From Devosia ureilytica (GTDB taxonomy: Bacteria > Pseudomonadota > Alphaproteobacteria > Rhizobiales > Devosiaceae), in NCBI RefSeq assembly GCF_024273195.1, contig NZ_JAMZCU010000004.1, positions 248,001-312,000 of the forward strand: a DNA stretch of 64,000 nucleotides. The letters run 5' to 3'. A program made the translations under genes and the position numbers. The notes under the pieces were generated by a model. The model had not been told where the DNA came from and did not search any database. It saw nothing but the letters and a program-made list of their open reading frames with translations. This document shows positions 7,038-15,086 of this stretch, in pieces (the first letter of the stretch is position 1; each line of letters opens with the position of its first letter).

Positions 7038-8138
7038 TCAGCCAGCTGCGACCGCAGTTCGCGGCAGCTCCGAGAAGATCTCCGCCTTGCCGCCGCGGAT
7101 GATGACGATCTCCTCGAGCCTCAGGCCAAACTGGCCCTGCAGGTAGATGCCCGGCTCGATGGAGAACACCATGCCTTCGTCCAACACGGTCTCGCTCGTG
7201 CCGGTGATATAGGGCGCCTCGTGCACATCAATGCCCAGGCCATGCCCGGTACGATGCAGAAAATTGGCGCCATAGCCGGCGGCGGTGATCACATCGCGCG
7301 CCGCCTTGTCCACATCGCTCGCCTTTGCGCCCGGCACGGCGGCGGCAAGCGCGGCCTCGACGGCCCGGTCAACGATGGAGTGGATTTGGCCGTAGCCTTC
7401 GGGCGCCGAGCTGAAATAGCCCATGCGCGTCATATCGGAGGGATAACCGTCGAGCCGGCAGCCGGTATCGATCAACACGGCGTCGCCAGCCTTGAGTTGC
7501 GTTGCCCCGGTGTGATGATGGGGAAACGCGCCGTTGGGGCCGAAGCAGACCGAACAGAAAACGGTTTCGGCGCCATTGGCCTTGTAGAAATTGCCGATGA
7601 CTTCGGCCACCTCCAGCTCGGCCATGCCGGGCTTGAGGGCGGCGAAGGCTGCCATCACCGCGCGATCATTGAGCAGGTGTGCCGCCTTGATGCGCCGATA
7701 TTCGTCCTCATCCTTGCGCGAGCGCAGATAGCCTACGGTGTCGGCAGTAAAGCGACGCTTGGCGCCGGGGAGCGCATCGAGCACCAGCAGCGCGAAATCG
7801 GCGCGCATGGTTTCGTCGAGCACAATATTCGGCGCTGCGCGGTCAATGCCGGTGGCCGCAAGCAGCTCTTGGAGCGCCGCACCCGGACCATCCGCATCGG
7901 TCCAGGGAAAAAACGGCAGGTCCGTGTGCTGGCGCGAGCTGTCGACATTGAGCGACGGCATCAGGAAACCGGCATAAGTGGCGCTCACCATCAGCAGCAC
8001 CGGACGTTCATCGCCATGGGGCGACAGGTCGGCCAGATAACGCATATGGCTCGACGGGCCGATCACGACGAGGTCTGTATCGGTCTCAACCATGCGGCGG
8101 CGCAGGTTTTCGAGGCGGGTGGCGAGCGTGGAATTCAT
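7038..8138 (-). CDS. M24-family metallopeptidase (Xaa-Pro dipeptidase/aminopeptidase type)
   Basis: The product is 366 residues with an N-terminal creatinase-like domain (about 1-125) and a C-terminal pita-bread catalytic domain. The five metal ligands are visible in order: Asp in IDTGCR, Asp in YPSDMTR, His in HRTGHGLG, Glu in SIEPGIY and Glu in LRLEEIV. It should hydrolyse small peptides, probably Xaa-Pro, in the cytoplasm. It is the last gene of a regulator, binding protein and peptidase unit divergent from the permease/ATPase genes, so it probably processes what that transporter brings in. Two strong stem-loops separate it from the binding-protein gene. Confidence 0.88.
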   Translation of the reverse strand: MNSTLATRLENLRRRMVETDTDLVVIGPSSHMRYLADLSPHGDERPVLLMVSATYAGFLMPSLNVDSSRQHTDLPFFPWTDADGPGAALQELLAATGIDRAAPNIVLDETMRADFALLVLDALPGAKRRFTADTVGYLRSRKDEDEYRRIKAAHLLNDRAVMAAFAALKPGMAELEVAEVIGNFYKANGAETVFCSVCFGPNGAFPHHHTGATQLKAGDAVLIDTGCRLDGYPSDMTRMGYFSSAPEGYGQIHSIVDRAVEAALAAAVPGAKASDVDKAARDVITAAGYGANFLHRTGHGLGIDVHEAPYITGTSETVLDEGMVFSIEPGIYLQGQFGLRLEEIVIIRGGKAEIFSELPRTAVAAG

Positions 8139-8162
8139 GGAATTGTTCTCGAAAAAAGGGAG

Positions 8163-8228
8163 GCGGAGCCGAGCGGGAGGAGGAGTACCCGGCTCCGCAG
8201 GCGGCGGCCAGAGGGACCTGGCCGCCGC
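8163..8228 (-). promoter_or_regulatory. Tandem intercistronic stem-loops after the binding-protein gene
   Basis: Hairpin 1 pairs GCGGAGCCG (8163-8171) with CGGCTCCGC (8190-8198). Hairpin 2 pairs GCGGCGGCCAG (8201-8211) with CTGGCCGCCGC (8218-8228) around a 6-nt loop. Both are perfect and neither has a T-run on the minus strand. They sit about 20 bp after the binding-protein stop. By analogy with intercistronic hairpins after malE, they probably stabilise the upstream message or reduce downstream expression. Confidence 0.6.
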
Positions 8229-8246
8229 AACGAGCGAACTGAACTC

Positions 8247-9833
8247 TTAGTTCTTGGTCACGAGGCGATAGTAAACGAAGTCCGAGTTGGACCCGTTCAC
8301 ATAGCCCTCGACATTGCTGGCCATGGCGATCTGCAAAGCCGCCTGGAACATGATGACGATCGGGCTTTCGGCCTGCACCTTCTTCTGCAATTCGACATAC
8401 ATCTCATTGCGCTTGGCCTGGTCGGCTTCGGCGAGGGCCGCACGAACTTCCTCGTTCATCTCCTCGGGCACTGCCCAGGCATTCCGCCAGGTGGTGGTTG
8501 CCGTGTAATTGCCGTCCGAGTTGTCGGAATTGTAGGCGAAGGCCTTGGCGTTGGAGTGCGGGTCCATGAAGTCCGGACCCCAATAGAGCAGCATGGCTTG
8601 GTGGGTACGGTCACGGTACTTGGTGATCACCTGCGCCCCGGTGCCCGGCAGGATCTCGAAATTGATCCCGGCTTCGGCAAAACCGGCCTGTAGCGATTGG
8701 GCCATATCGGTGAACGGCGCCGCATTGATCACGTCGAGCGTGACGGTGATCGGGGTCTCGACGCCGGCATCGGCCAGGATCTGCTTGGCCTTTTCAACGT
8801 CGTAGGTGAACGGCGTTTCGTCATAGGAACCCGGGAAACCTTCAGGCCAGAATGCCTGGTGCTTTTCCATCTGGCCCTTGAGGAAGGTCTCGGTCATCCG
8901 GTCATAGTCGACGAGGTAACGCGCGGCTTCCCAGAGGGCCGGATTGGTGAGGCTCTCGGTCTTCTGGTTGAATGAGAGGAAGTGCACGGCCGCCTGCGGG
9001 AAGGCCTCGACCTTGACGCTTTCACCCAGGCTGGCGATCTGGTCCGGCGTCAGGTTCTTGGCCATGTCGACATCGCCCGAGGTCAGCAAGAGCTGCTGGG
9101 TTGCCGCCTCGGCCACATGACGGATCAAAACCTGCTTCATGGCCGGCGCGCCGCCGAAATAGCTTTCATTGGCCGTCATGCGGACCATTTCGGCCGGACG
9201 ATAATCGGTCAGCACATAGGGACCCGAGCCGGCCGAATTGGTGTTGAGCCAGGCATTGCCCCAGTCATCGCCTTCGATGTGCTCGGACACCAGCACTTCA
9301 TCGACAATCGAGGCCGGACGCGAAGCCAGAACGTTGAGCACGAAGGCCGAGGCGAAATCGCCATCCCACTTCACGGTGACGGTATTGCCCTCGACGGTGA
9401 CCATCTCGTCGATGTTTTCCGGGGTCCAGCCAAGCTGGGTGAGGATGAAGGCCGGGGTGAGGTTCAGCGTCACGACGCGCTTGAACGAGAACAGCACGTC
9501 TTCGGCGCGTACCGGATTGCCCGAGGCGAAGGTTGCGCCCTCGCGCATGGTGAAGGTGATGGTCTTGGCCGCGTCATCGGCCGTCCATTCGCTGGCGAGA
9601 CCGGCAGCCAGGACCGTGGTGTCCTCGGCAGCATATTGCACCAGGTGGTCATAGAGGTTGGCGTTGATTTCGCCGGCCGAGAATTCATAGGCCTGGGCCG
9701 GATCGAGCGCGACGATATCGTCGATATTCTGGGCGATCACCAGCGCATCGGCGGGGGTGGCGGCGTAGACGGCGCCCGATGCCAGCGGCAGCGCAAGGGC
9801 AGATGCCATCAGGGCCATGCGGAACAGTTTCAT
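8247..9833 (-). CDS. Family 5 (dipeptide/oligopeptide-type) ABC substrate-binding protein
   Basis: The product is 528 residues with a signal peptide (MKLFRMALMASALALPLASGAVYA). Family 5 landmarks are IDDIVALDPAQAYEFSAGEINANLYDHLV, ASEWTADDAAKTITFTMREGATFASGNPVRAEDVLFSFKR and YDETPFTYDVEKAKQILADAG. It captures a peptide or similar ligand in the periplasm for the permeases encoded divergently from 10632. Its start overlaps the stop of the XRE-cupin regulator gene (ATGA), so regulator and binding protein are translated together. Stem-loops follow the gene. Confidence 0.92.
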   Translation of the reverse strand: MKLFRMALMASALALPLASGAVYAATPADALVIAQNIDDIVALDPAQAYEFSAGEINANLYDHLVQYAAEDTTVLAAGLASEWTADDAAKTITFTMREGATFASGNPVRAEDVLFSFKRVVTLNLTPAFILTQLGWTPENIDEMVTVEGNTVTVKWDGDFASAFVLNVLASRPASIVDEVLVSEHIEGDDWGNAWLNTNSAGSGPYVLTDYRPAEMVRMTANESYFGGAPAMKQVLIRHVAEAATQQLLLTSGDVDMAKNLTPDQIASLGESVKVEAFPQAAVHFLSFNQKTESLTNPALWEAARYLVDYDRMTETFLKGQMEKHQAFWPEGFPGSYDETPFTYDVEKAKQILADAGVETPITVTLDVINAAPFTDMAQSLQAGFAEAGINFEILPGTGAQVITKYRDRTHQAMLLYWGPDFMDPHSNAKAFAYNSDNSDGNYTATTTWRNAWAVPEEMNEEVRAALAEADQAKRNEMYVELQKKVQAESPIVIMFQAALQIAMASNVEGYVNGSNSDFVYYRLVTKN

Positions 9834-10498
9834 GTGCGTTTCTCCTTGGGGATGGGGTTCTTACGAACCGGCTTGTTGGCGCCGGCTTTGGGCTTCGCCA
9901 CGACCGGGCGAGGCCGGGCCGTGGAGCGAAAGAGCGCCAGCGTGCCGGTCCAGAGAAGGCGGGCAGGCTGGTTGGTATGGTTGGACCAGGAATGGGGGCG
10001 ATTGCCGCGGAAGTGCAGGCTGTCGCCGGCCTTCATCAGCATTTCCTCGCCGTCGAGGCGTTGGGTGATCTCGCCCTCGAGCACATAGAGGATTTCCTCG
10101 CCCTCATGCGCCACGGTTTCGGACTGATAGCCGGGCGGCACCGTCATGAGAAAGCTGGAGAGCTGGTTGCCGGGAAAGTCGGCACCAAGGCGCTCATAGA
10201 TGATCGAGGAGCCATCGAGCGAAAAGCGGTTGCGGTCCCCTTCCCGGGTCAGGGCATTGTGCGATGCGGGGGCCGAGACGAAGTAATCGATGCCGACGCC
10301 CAGCGCCTTGGCGATCTGCGCCAGCGTGCCCAGCGAGGGCGTCGCATGGTCGCGTTCGACCTGGCTCAGATAGCCCACCGAAACCTGCGCCACTTCGCCA
10401 AGAGCCATCAGTGTCATGTGCTGCTGACGACGGCGCGCACGGATCAGCGCCCCCACCTTGGGGTGCCCTTCCTCCTTTGTCGCCATCGCTTTCGCCAC
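9830..10498 (-). CDS. XRE-family regulator with C-terminal cupin domain
   Basis: The product is 222 residues. A helix-turn-helix lies near residues 12-66 (ALIRARRRQQHMTLMALGEVAQVSVGYLSQVERD), a cupin barrel near 95-185 (VAHEGEEILYVLEGEITQRLDG, GDSLHFRGNRPHSW), and a basic proline-rich tail closes the protein. Proteins of this layout (SutR/PuuR-like) bind a small ligand in the cupin and repress amino-acid or peptide genes. A GTG at 10498 with GGAG 6 nt upstream is taken as start; ATG 10486 is an alternative. It heads the leftward arm and shares a 133-bp control region with the rightward arm. Confidence 0.87.
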   Translation of the reverse strand: MAKAMATKEEGHPKVGALIRARRRQQHMTLMALGEVAQVSVGYLSQVERDHATPSLGTLAQIAKALGVGIDYFVSAPASHNALTREGDRNRFSLDGSSIIYERLGADFPGNQLSSFLMTVPPGYQSETVAHEGEEILYVLEGEITQRLDGEEMLMKAGDSLHFRGNRPHSWSNHTNQPARLLWTGTLALFRSTARPRPVVAKPKAGANKPVRKNPIPKEKRT

Positions 10499-10520
10499 GC
10501 CTCACTCCACCAAAATTTTT

Positions 10521-10548
10521 TTGATATAAGCAAAGTTTCTTGTATGGT
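10521..10548. promoter_or_regulatory. Promoter and inverted repeat between the two transporter arms
   Basis: The region 10524-10545 is an imperfect 22-bp inverted repeat of the form ATAnAAGnAAnnTTnCTTnTAT (16 of 22 positions symmetric), in an AT-rich patch unlike the surroundings. On the plus strand TTGATA (10521-10526) and TATGGT (10543-10548) make a -35/-10 pair with a 16-bp spacer, so a protein bound to the repeat would block this promoter. The XRE-cupin regulator is the likely ligand-responsive binder (inference). Confidence 0.5.
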
Positions 10549-10631
10549 GAAAGCGAAATGTGAAGCTTTTGTCGCCCGCAGACCCATCGAGTCCGCGGAC
10601 ATAAGAGTTTGTTTTTCCGAAGGGATTTCGA

Positions 10632-11705
10632 GTGGCGATCGACCAGCAGAGTGCCCCGCCCAGTCCCGGCCCGACCCTGGCGCACAGACGCGTTCAGCGC
10701 ATGCTGGCAACGGTGGGCGGGTTTGCGATCACACTGCTGCTGACGTTCCTGGGCCTATTGGCCATCACCTTTTTCATCGGCCGGGTGATCCCCATCGACC
10801 CCGTGCTGGCCGTGGTGGGCGACCGTGCCACCCAGGCGCAATATGATGCCGCAAGGATCGCCATGGGTCTTGATCTGCCGCTCTGGCAGCAGTTCATTTC
10901 TTATGTGGGCAAGGTCTTTTCCGGCGATCTGGGCATGTCGGTCTCAACCGGCCGCCCGGTGATCGAGGATCTATCGCGCTTCTTCCCCGCGACCTTTGAA
11001 ATGGCCACGCTGGGCATTCTCATTGGATGCGTCATCGGCATTCCCCTCGGGGTCACGGCGGCCGCCCGCCAGGGGAGCTGGATCGATCAGATCATCCGGG
11101 TTGTGGGCCTGCTAGGCTATTCGGTGCCCGCGTTCTGGCTTGGACTCGTGGGGCTCGCGCTGTTCTATGCGCGGCTGCGCTGGGTCGGCGGTCCGGGGCG
11201 CCTCGACATTTTCTACGATGGTCTCGTTTCGCCGGTCACCGGCATGATTCTCATCGATTCCCTCTTGCAGGGCGAGATCGACATCTTCTGGAACGCGGTC
11301 AGCCACATCATCCTGCCTGCTGCGGTGCTGGGCTTTTTCAGCCTCGCCTACATTGCTCGCATGACGCGCAGTTTCATGCTCGATCAGTTGAGCCAGGAAT
11401 TCGTCACCACCGCCCGCGTCAAGGGCGTTCCCGAACGCGTCGTCATCTGGCGCCATGCCTTCAATCCCATTCGCGTCCCGCTGATCACCGTTGTCGGCCT
11501 CTCCTACGCAGGGCTTCTGGAGGGCTCGGTCATGATCGAAACCGTGTTTTCCTGGCCAGGCATCGGCAATTACCTGACCACGGCCCTGCTCAATGCCGAC
11601 ATGAACGCCGTGCTCGGATCGACCCTGGTCATCGGCGCCGTCTTCATCGTCATCAACAAAGTGTCGGACGTGCTCTATCGCGTCCTCGACCCGAGGGCCC
11701 GCTGA
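10632..11705 (+). CDS. Peptide-type ABC transporter permease (DppB/OppB-like)
   Basis: The product is 357 residues with an N-terminal membrane segment (LLLTFLGLLAITFFIGRVIPIDPVLAVVGD) typical of DppB, where the RxxPxDP segment contacts the substrate path, and a C-terminal binding-protein-dependent transport domain with the EAA-like loop (TTARVKGVPERVVIWRHAFNPIRVPLI). It pairs with the permease at 11881 to form the channel. The start is a GTG with AAGGGA 6 nt upstream. It is the first gene of the rightward arm; a 102-bp palindromic element follows it. Confidence 0.92.
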   Translation: MAIDQQSAPPSPGPTLAHRRVQRMLATVGGFAITLLLTFLGLLAITFFIGRVIPIDPVLAVVGDRATQAQYDAARIAMGLDLPLWQQFISYVGKVFSGDLGMSVSTGRPVIEDLSRFFPATFEMATLGILIGCVIGIPLGVTAAARQGSWIDQIIRVVGLLGYSVPAFWLGLVGLALFYARLRWVGGPGRLDIFYDGLVSPVTGMILIDSLLQGEIDIFWNAVSHIILPAAVLGFFSLAYIARMTRSFMLDQLSQEFVTTARVKGVPERVVIWRHAFNPIRVPLITVVGLSYAGLLEGSVMIETVFSWPGIGNYLTTALLNADMNAVLGSTLVIGAVFIVINKVSDVLYRVLDPRAR

Positions 11706-11735
11706 TGAATTTTGTGCGCCCCCGGCCCGCTGCGC

Positions 11736-11837
11736 CCCCACCCTCAATCCCTCCCCACAAGGGGGAGGGAGGCGATGATCACCAGCGCCTCGACCTGCGC
11801 ATCCCTCCCCTCCGATGGGGAGGGACAGAGGGTGGGG
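11736..11837. repeat. Palindromic intergenic element A (two nested hairpins)
   Basis: The element opens with CCCCACCCTC (11736-11745) and closes with the inverse GAGGGTGGGG (11828-11837). Inside are two smaller hairpins, each CCCTCCCC paired with GGGGAGGG: 11749-11756/11762-11769 and 11803-11810/11817-11824. The same sequence theme recurs at 12823-12870. It looks like a dispersed REP-type element inserted between the two permease genes; family size in the genome cannot be seen here. Confidence 0.75.
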
Positions 11838-11880
11838 TGGAGCCACGCGCGCTGAACAACAGATCGGAAGGAAACCGGCC

Positions 11881-12783
11881 ATGAACACCCGTGACTGGCT
11901 CCTTGCCGACTCCCCAGCCTCGCGCTGGCAGGCCAATGCCGGACGCGCCTATCGCGTCTTCACCGCCCTGATGCGCAATCCGCTATCGGTGCTGGGTGGC
12001 GTGATCATCCTGGTGCTGTTGCTCACGGCTGCTTTCGCGCCCTGGATCGCGCCCTATTCGCCCACTGGGCAGGATCTCACCAGTCGTCTCCTGCCGCCCT
12101 CGGCAACCAACTGGATGGGTACGGATGAGCTGGGCCGCGACATCTTCTCCCGTGTGGTCTGGGGCTCGCAGATCACCCTCACCATCGTCCTGCTGGTGGC
12201 GTTGATCTCCGCGCCACTTGGCCTGTTGGTCGGCGCTGTAGCCGGTTATTTCGGCGGTTGGATTGATCGCATTCTCATGGGCTTCACCGACGTCTTTCTG
12301 TCGCTGCCCAAGCTGATCCTGGCGCTGGCCTTCGTGGCCGCACTCGGCCCCGGCATCAACAATGCCATCATCGCCATCGCCATCACCTCCTGGCCGGCCT
12401 ATGCACGCATCGCCCGCGCGGAGACGCTGACGATCCGCAATGCCGAATACATTTCGGCCGTGCAACTGGCTGGCGGCGGGCCCATCCGCATCATCGTCCA
12501 GCACATCCTGCCGCTTTGCACCTCGTCCATGATCATCCGCGTCACGCTCGACATGGCCGGGGTCATCCTGACGGCCGCAGGCCTGGGCTTTATCGGCCTT
12601 GGCGCTCAGCCGCCGCTACCCGAATGGGGCGCGATGATCTCGCGCGGCCGCACCTTCATCCTCGACCAGTGGTGGGTGGCCACCATGCCGGGCTTTGCCA
12701 TCATCATCGTCTCACTCGGCTTCTGTTTCCTCGGGGATGGGTTGCGCGACGTGCTCGACCCCAAGAGCGAGGGCAAAAGTTGA
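11881..12783 (+). CDS. Peptide-type ABC transporter permease (DppC/OppC-like)
   Basis: The product is 300 residues. It has the DppC N-terminal layout: a short cytoplasmic arm, a first membrane segment (LSVLGGVIILVLLLTAAFAPWIAPYSP), the periplasmic segment with NWMGTDELGRDIFSRVVWG, then five further segments and the EAA loop (ETLTIRNAEYISAVQLAGGGPIRIIVQHILP). The ATG at 11881 has AAGGAAA upstream; the open frame extends further up only through repeat element A. It works with the permease at 10632 and the ATPases at 12908 and 13741. Confidence 0.92.
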   Translation: MNTRDWLLADSPASRWQANAGRAYRVFTALMRNPLSVLGGVIILVLLLTAAFAPWIAPYSPTGQDLTSRLLPPSATNWMGTDELGRDIFSRVVWGSQITLTIVLLVALISAPLGLLVGAVAGYFGGWIDRILMGFTDVFLSLPKLILALAFVAALGPGINNAIIAIAITSWPAYARIARAETLTIRNAEYISAVQLAGGGPIRIIVQHILPLCTSSMIIRVTLDMAGVILTAAGLGFIGLGAQPPLPEWGAMISRGRTFILDQWWVATMPGFAIIIVSLGFCFLGDGLRDVLDPKSEGKS

Positions 12784-12822
12784 TCTTGCCAGTGATTCCG
12801 CAAAATCAGGGCGCGCTGCCCA

Positions 12823-12870
12823 CCCCACCCTCATTCCCTCCCCATCGAGGGGAGGGAGCAAGGATGGGAG
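12823..12870. repeat. Palindromic intergenic element B
   Basis: The left part (CCCCACCCTCA, T or A, TCCCTCCCCA) is nearly identical to element A at 11736. The core hairpin is CCCTCCCC (12836-12843) with GGGGAGGG (12849-12856) and a 5-nt loop. The right outer arm is degenerate (GGATGGGAG). It sits between the second permease gene and the first ATPase gene, so the same operon carries two copies. Confidence 0.7.
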
Positions 12871-12907
12871 TCACTTTCCACTCACGTGATGCCGTGGGAG
12901 CCATCTC

Positions 12908-13744
12908 ATGACCGCTCCCCTCCTCACCGTTGAAAATCTCCGCGTCTCCTTCCCCACCCATTCGGGCCGCGTCGAAGTGGTGAAGGGCCTGTCCTTCACG
13001 CTCGGGCGTGAACGTCTGGGCATTGTCGGGGAAAGCGGGTCGGGCAAATCCATGACCGGGCGCTCCATCCTCAAGCTGATCCGCAAGCCGGGTCTGGTCA
13101 CCGCCGACAAGCTCAATTTCGAGGGTATCGACATCCTCGATCAGAACGAAAAGCAGATGCGCGCCATTCGCGGCGCGCGCATCTCCATGGTGATGCAGGA
13201 CCCCAAATTCTCGCTCAACCCGGTGATGACCGTGGGCGAGCAGATTGCCGAAGCGCTGGTCACCCACCAGAAGCTGCCGCGTCGCGATGTGCAGGCACGC
13301 ATCATCGAAATGCTGCATGCCGTCCGCATCAACGACCCCGAGCGCGTCGCCAGGCTTTATCCGCATGAAGTTTCCGGCGGCATGGGCCAGCGCATCATGA
13401 TCGCCATGATGCTGATCCCCGAGCCGGAACTGCTGATTGCCGACGAACCCACTTCGGCCCTCGACGTTTCGGTACAGGCTCAGGTGCTCGACATCATCGA
13501 CGAGCTGGTGCGCAACAAGGGCATGGGCCTGATCCTGATCAGCCATGACCTCAATCTGGTCAGTCGCTATTGCGACCGCATTCTGGTGATGAACGCCGGG
13601 CATGTGGTGGAGGAATGCGCCGCCGGACAACTGGCGAACGCGCAGCACCCCTATACACGGGGCCTGCTCGCGGCCATGCCGGTCATCAACGAAACGCGCG
13701 ACGAACTTCCCGTGCTCGACCGCACACAATGGGCCGGCACATGA
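12908..13744 (+). CDS. Peptide-type ABC transporter ATPase (DppD/OppD-like)
   Basis: The product is 278 residues with Walker A GESGSGKS (about 40-47), the Q-loop in MVMQDPKFSLNPVMTVGEQ, a variant signature VSGGMGQRIMIAMML, Walker [13 protein letters not shown] and the switch histidine in ISHDLN. It hydrolyses ATP to power uptake. It lacks most of the Cys-rich C-terminal iron-sulfur extension of classical DppD, but ends with the family HPYTRGLLAAMP motif. The stop overlaps the start of the next ATPase gene (ATGA), so both are made in matched amounts. Confidence 0.92.
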   Translation: MTAPLLTVENLRVSFPTHSGRVEVVKGLSFTLGRERLGIVGESGSGKSMTGRSILKLIRKPGLVTADKLNFEGIDILDQNEKQMRAIRGARISMVMQDPKFSLNPVMTVGEQIAEALVTHQKLPRRDVQARIIEMLHAVRINDPERVARLYPHEVSGGMGQRIMIAMMLIPEPELLIADEPTSALDVSVQAQVLDIIDELVRNKGMGLILISHDLNLVSRYCDRILVMNAGHVVEECAAGQLANAQHPYTRGLLAAMPVINETRDELPVLDRTQWAGT

Positions 13745-14475
13745 ACGCCATCGAACTCAATAATCTCGACATTTCCTACGGCGACACCAAGGTCGTCCAC
13801 GGCATCAATCTGGCTATTGCCGAAGGGGAGAGCTTTGCCCTGGTCGGCGAGTCCGGCTCGGGCAAGTCCACCATCCTGCGCGCCATTGCCGGCCTGGCCC
13901 CCGATTGGACCGGCGCCATCTCGATCATGGGCAAGCCACGCAGCCATGGCGTGGATCACCGCGTTTCGCGACAGGTTCAGATGGTGTTCCAGGACCCCTA
14001 TGGCTCCCTGCATCCTCGCAAGACCATCGACGCAGCCCTCACCGAGCCCCTGGCCATCCACGGCATCGGCAATCGCGGCGAGCGAGTGGAAGCCATGCTC
14101 ACGGCCGTTGGTCTCGACCAGCGTTTCCGGTTCCGTTTCCCGCACCAGCTATCGGGTGGTCAGCGACAGCGCGTCGCCATTGCCCGCGCCCTGATGCTCG
14201 AACCCAAGGTCATGCTGCTCGATGAACCGACCTCTGCGCTCGACGTTTCGGTCCAGGCCGAGATTCTCAATCTTCTCAAGCGGCTGCGGCGCGAACAGGG
14301 CCTGACCTTTCTCCTGGTCACCCACAACCTGCCTGTCGTCAGCTTCCTCTGCGACCGGCTTGCGGTGATGAAGCAGGGGCGGGTCGTCGAGATTGCCGAT
14401 GTTGCCCAGCTCAAGGCAGGCGACCTCAAACAACCCTATTCGCGCGAATTGCTCGCCGCGACAGAGGGCGGGTAG
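13741..14475 (+). CDS. Peptide-type ABC transporter ATPase (DppF/OppF-like)
   Basis: The product is 244 residues from the ATG at 13741; a longer frame upstream is a shadow of the preceding gene. It has Walker [11 protein letters not shown]-loop MVFQDPYGSLHPRKT (typical of DppF), signature [15 protein letters not shown], Walker [13 protein letters not shown] and the switch region VTHNLP. It forms the second half of the ATPase heterodimer with the 12908 product. Confidence 0.92.
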   Translation: MNAIELNNLDISYGDTKVVHGINLAIAEGESFALVGESGSGKSTILRAIAGLAPDWTGAISIMGKPRSHGVDHRVSRQVQMVFQDPYGSLHPRKTIDAALTEPLAIHGIGNRGERVEAMLTAVGLDQRFRFRFPHQLSGGQRQRVAIARALMLEPKVMLLDEPTSALDVSVQAEILNLLKRLRREQGLTFLLVTHNLPVVSFLCDRLAVMKQGRVVEIADVAQLKAGDLKQPYSRELLAATEGG

Positions 14476-14522
14476 CAGCTTCAGCTCCAACCGCCCCATC
14501 AGACCACCAAGGACAATCCATA

Positions 14523-15014
14523 ATGACGACCCATATTCAGGCCCTTTCCACGTTCGACACGGCCATTGCCACTGCCAGGACGGCGGACGCAGCGTTCAAG
14601 GCCTTGCAGGATTTGGCCCAGGCCACGGTTGGGGCAAAGCTCTTCACCGTGATGACCGTCGACATGGGGGCTGACGTCGCCCGTCGTGCCTATACCAGCG
14701 ACCCGGTGAACTATCCCGCATCGGGCACCAAGCCGATCAACTACGGGCCGTGGTTCGATGTCGTGCACAAGGAGCGCCAGTATTTTGTCGCCAACACCAT
14801 CGAGGACATTGCCAAGGTGTTCTTTGACCACGAGCTGATCAATTCGCTGGGCTGCCAGTCGGTGATCAACATGCCCATCATCCTCGGGGACGAGTTGATC
14901 GCCACCATGAACATTCTCGATGTCGAGGGCTATTACACGCCCGAGCGCGTGCAGATGGTGCGCGACCTGCTCTCGATCCCGGCCAAGCTGGCGGCGCTGG
15001 TCGCCAGGAGCTGA
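14523..15014 (+). CDS. Small GAF-domain protein
   Basis: The product is 163 residues and consists of a single GAF fold: helix at the start (TAFKALQDLAQATVGAKLFTVMTVD-like), a middle loop with tyrosines, and the closing strands SVINMPIILGDELIATMNILD and the helix PERVQMVRDLLSIPAKLAALV. There is no output domain. The cysteine trio of free methionine sulfoxide reductase is absent (one Cys, in LGCQSV), so enzymatic function is unlikely. It closes the transporter operon 47 bp after the last ATPase with an AAGGA ribosome site and is followed by a terminator, so it may sense the imported compound. Confidence 0.8.
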   Translation: MTTHIQALSTFDTAIATARTADAAFKALQDLAQATVGAKLFTVMTVDMGADVARRAYTSDPVNYPASGTKPINYGPWFDVVHKERQYFVANTIEDIAKVFFDHELINSLGCQSVINMPIILGDELIATMNILDVEGYYTPERVQMVRDLLSIPAKLAALVARS

Positions 15015-15044
15015 TCGCGGGGAAGAGCCCCTAAACCCAAAGCA

Positions 15045-15069
15045 AGGCCCCCGCACTGTGCGGGGGCCT
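15045..15069. terminator. Bidirectional terminator between GAF gene and putA
   Basis: A perfect 11-bp stem (AGGCCCCCGCA with TGCGGGGGCCT) around a 3-nt loop lies between two convergent genes: 30 bp after the GAF gene and 18 bp after putA. T-rich tracts on both sides are weak (GTTC; TTGCTTT on the minus strand), but the stem is very stable. Confidence 0.75.
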
Positions 15070-15086
15070 GTTCAGACTTGCCTCCG

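Noticed and set aside
7221..8693. 490-residue plus-strand frame spanning the M24 peptidase and binding-protein genes
   Set aside because: It runs antisense to two clearly real genes and across their hairpin-filled gap; its composition is that of a shadow frame.
11736..11880. N-terminal extension of the second permease or a small protein through the repeat element
   Set aside because: The open frame there is produced by the palindromic repeat; the permease start at 11881 has its own ribosome site and fits the family length.
14523..15014. Free methionine-(R)-sulfoxide reductase as function of the GAF protein
   Set aside because: That enzyme needs several conserved cysteines; only one is present.
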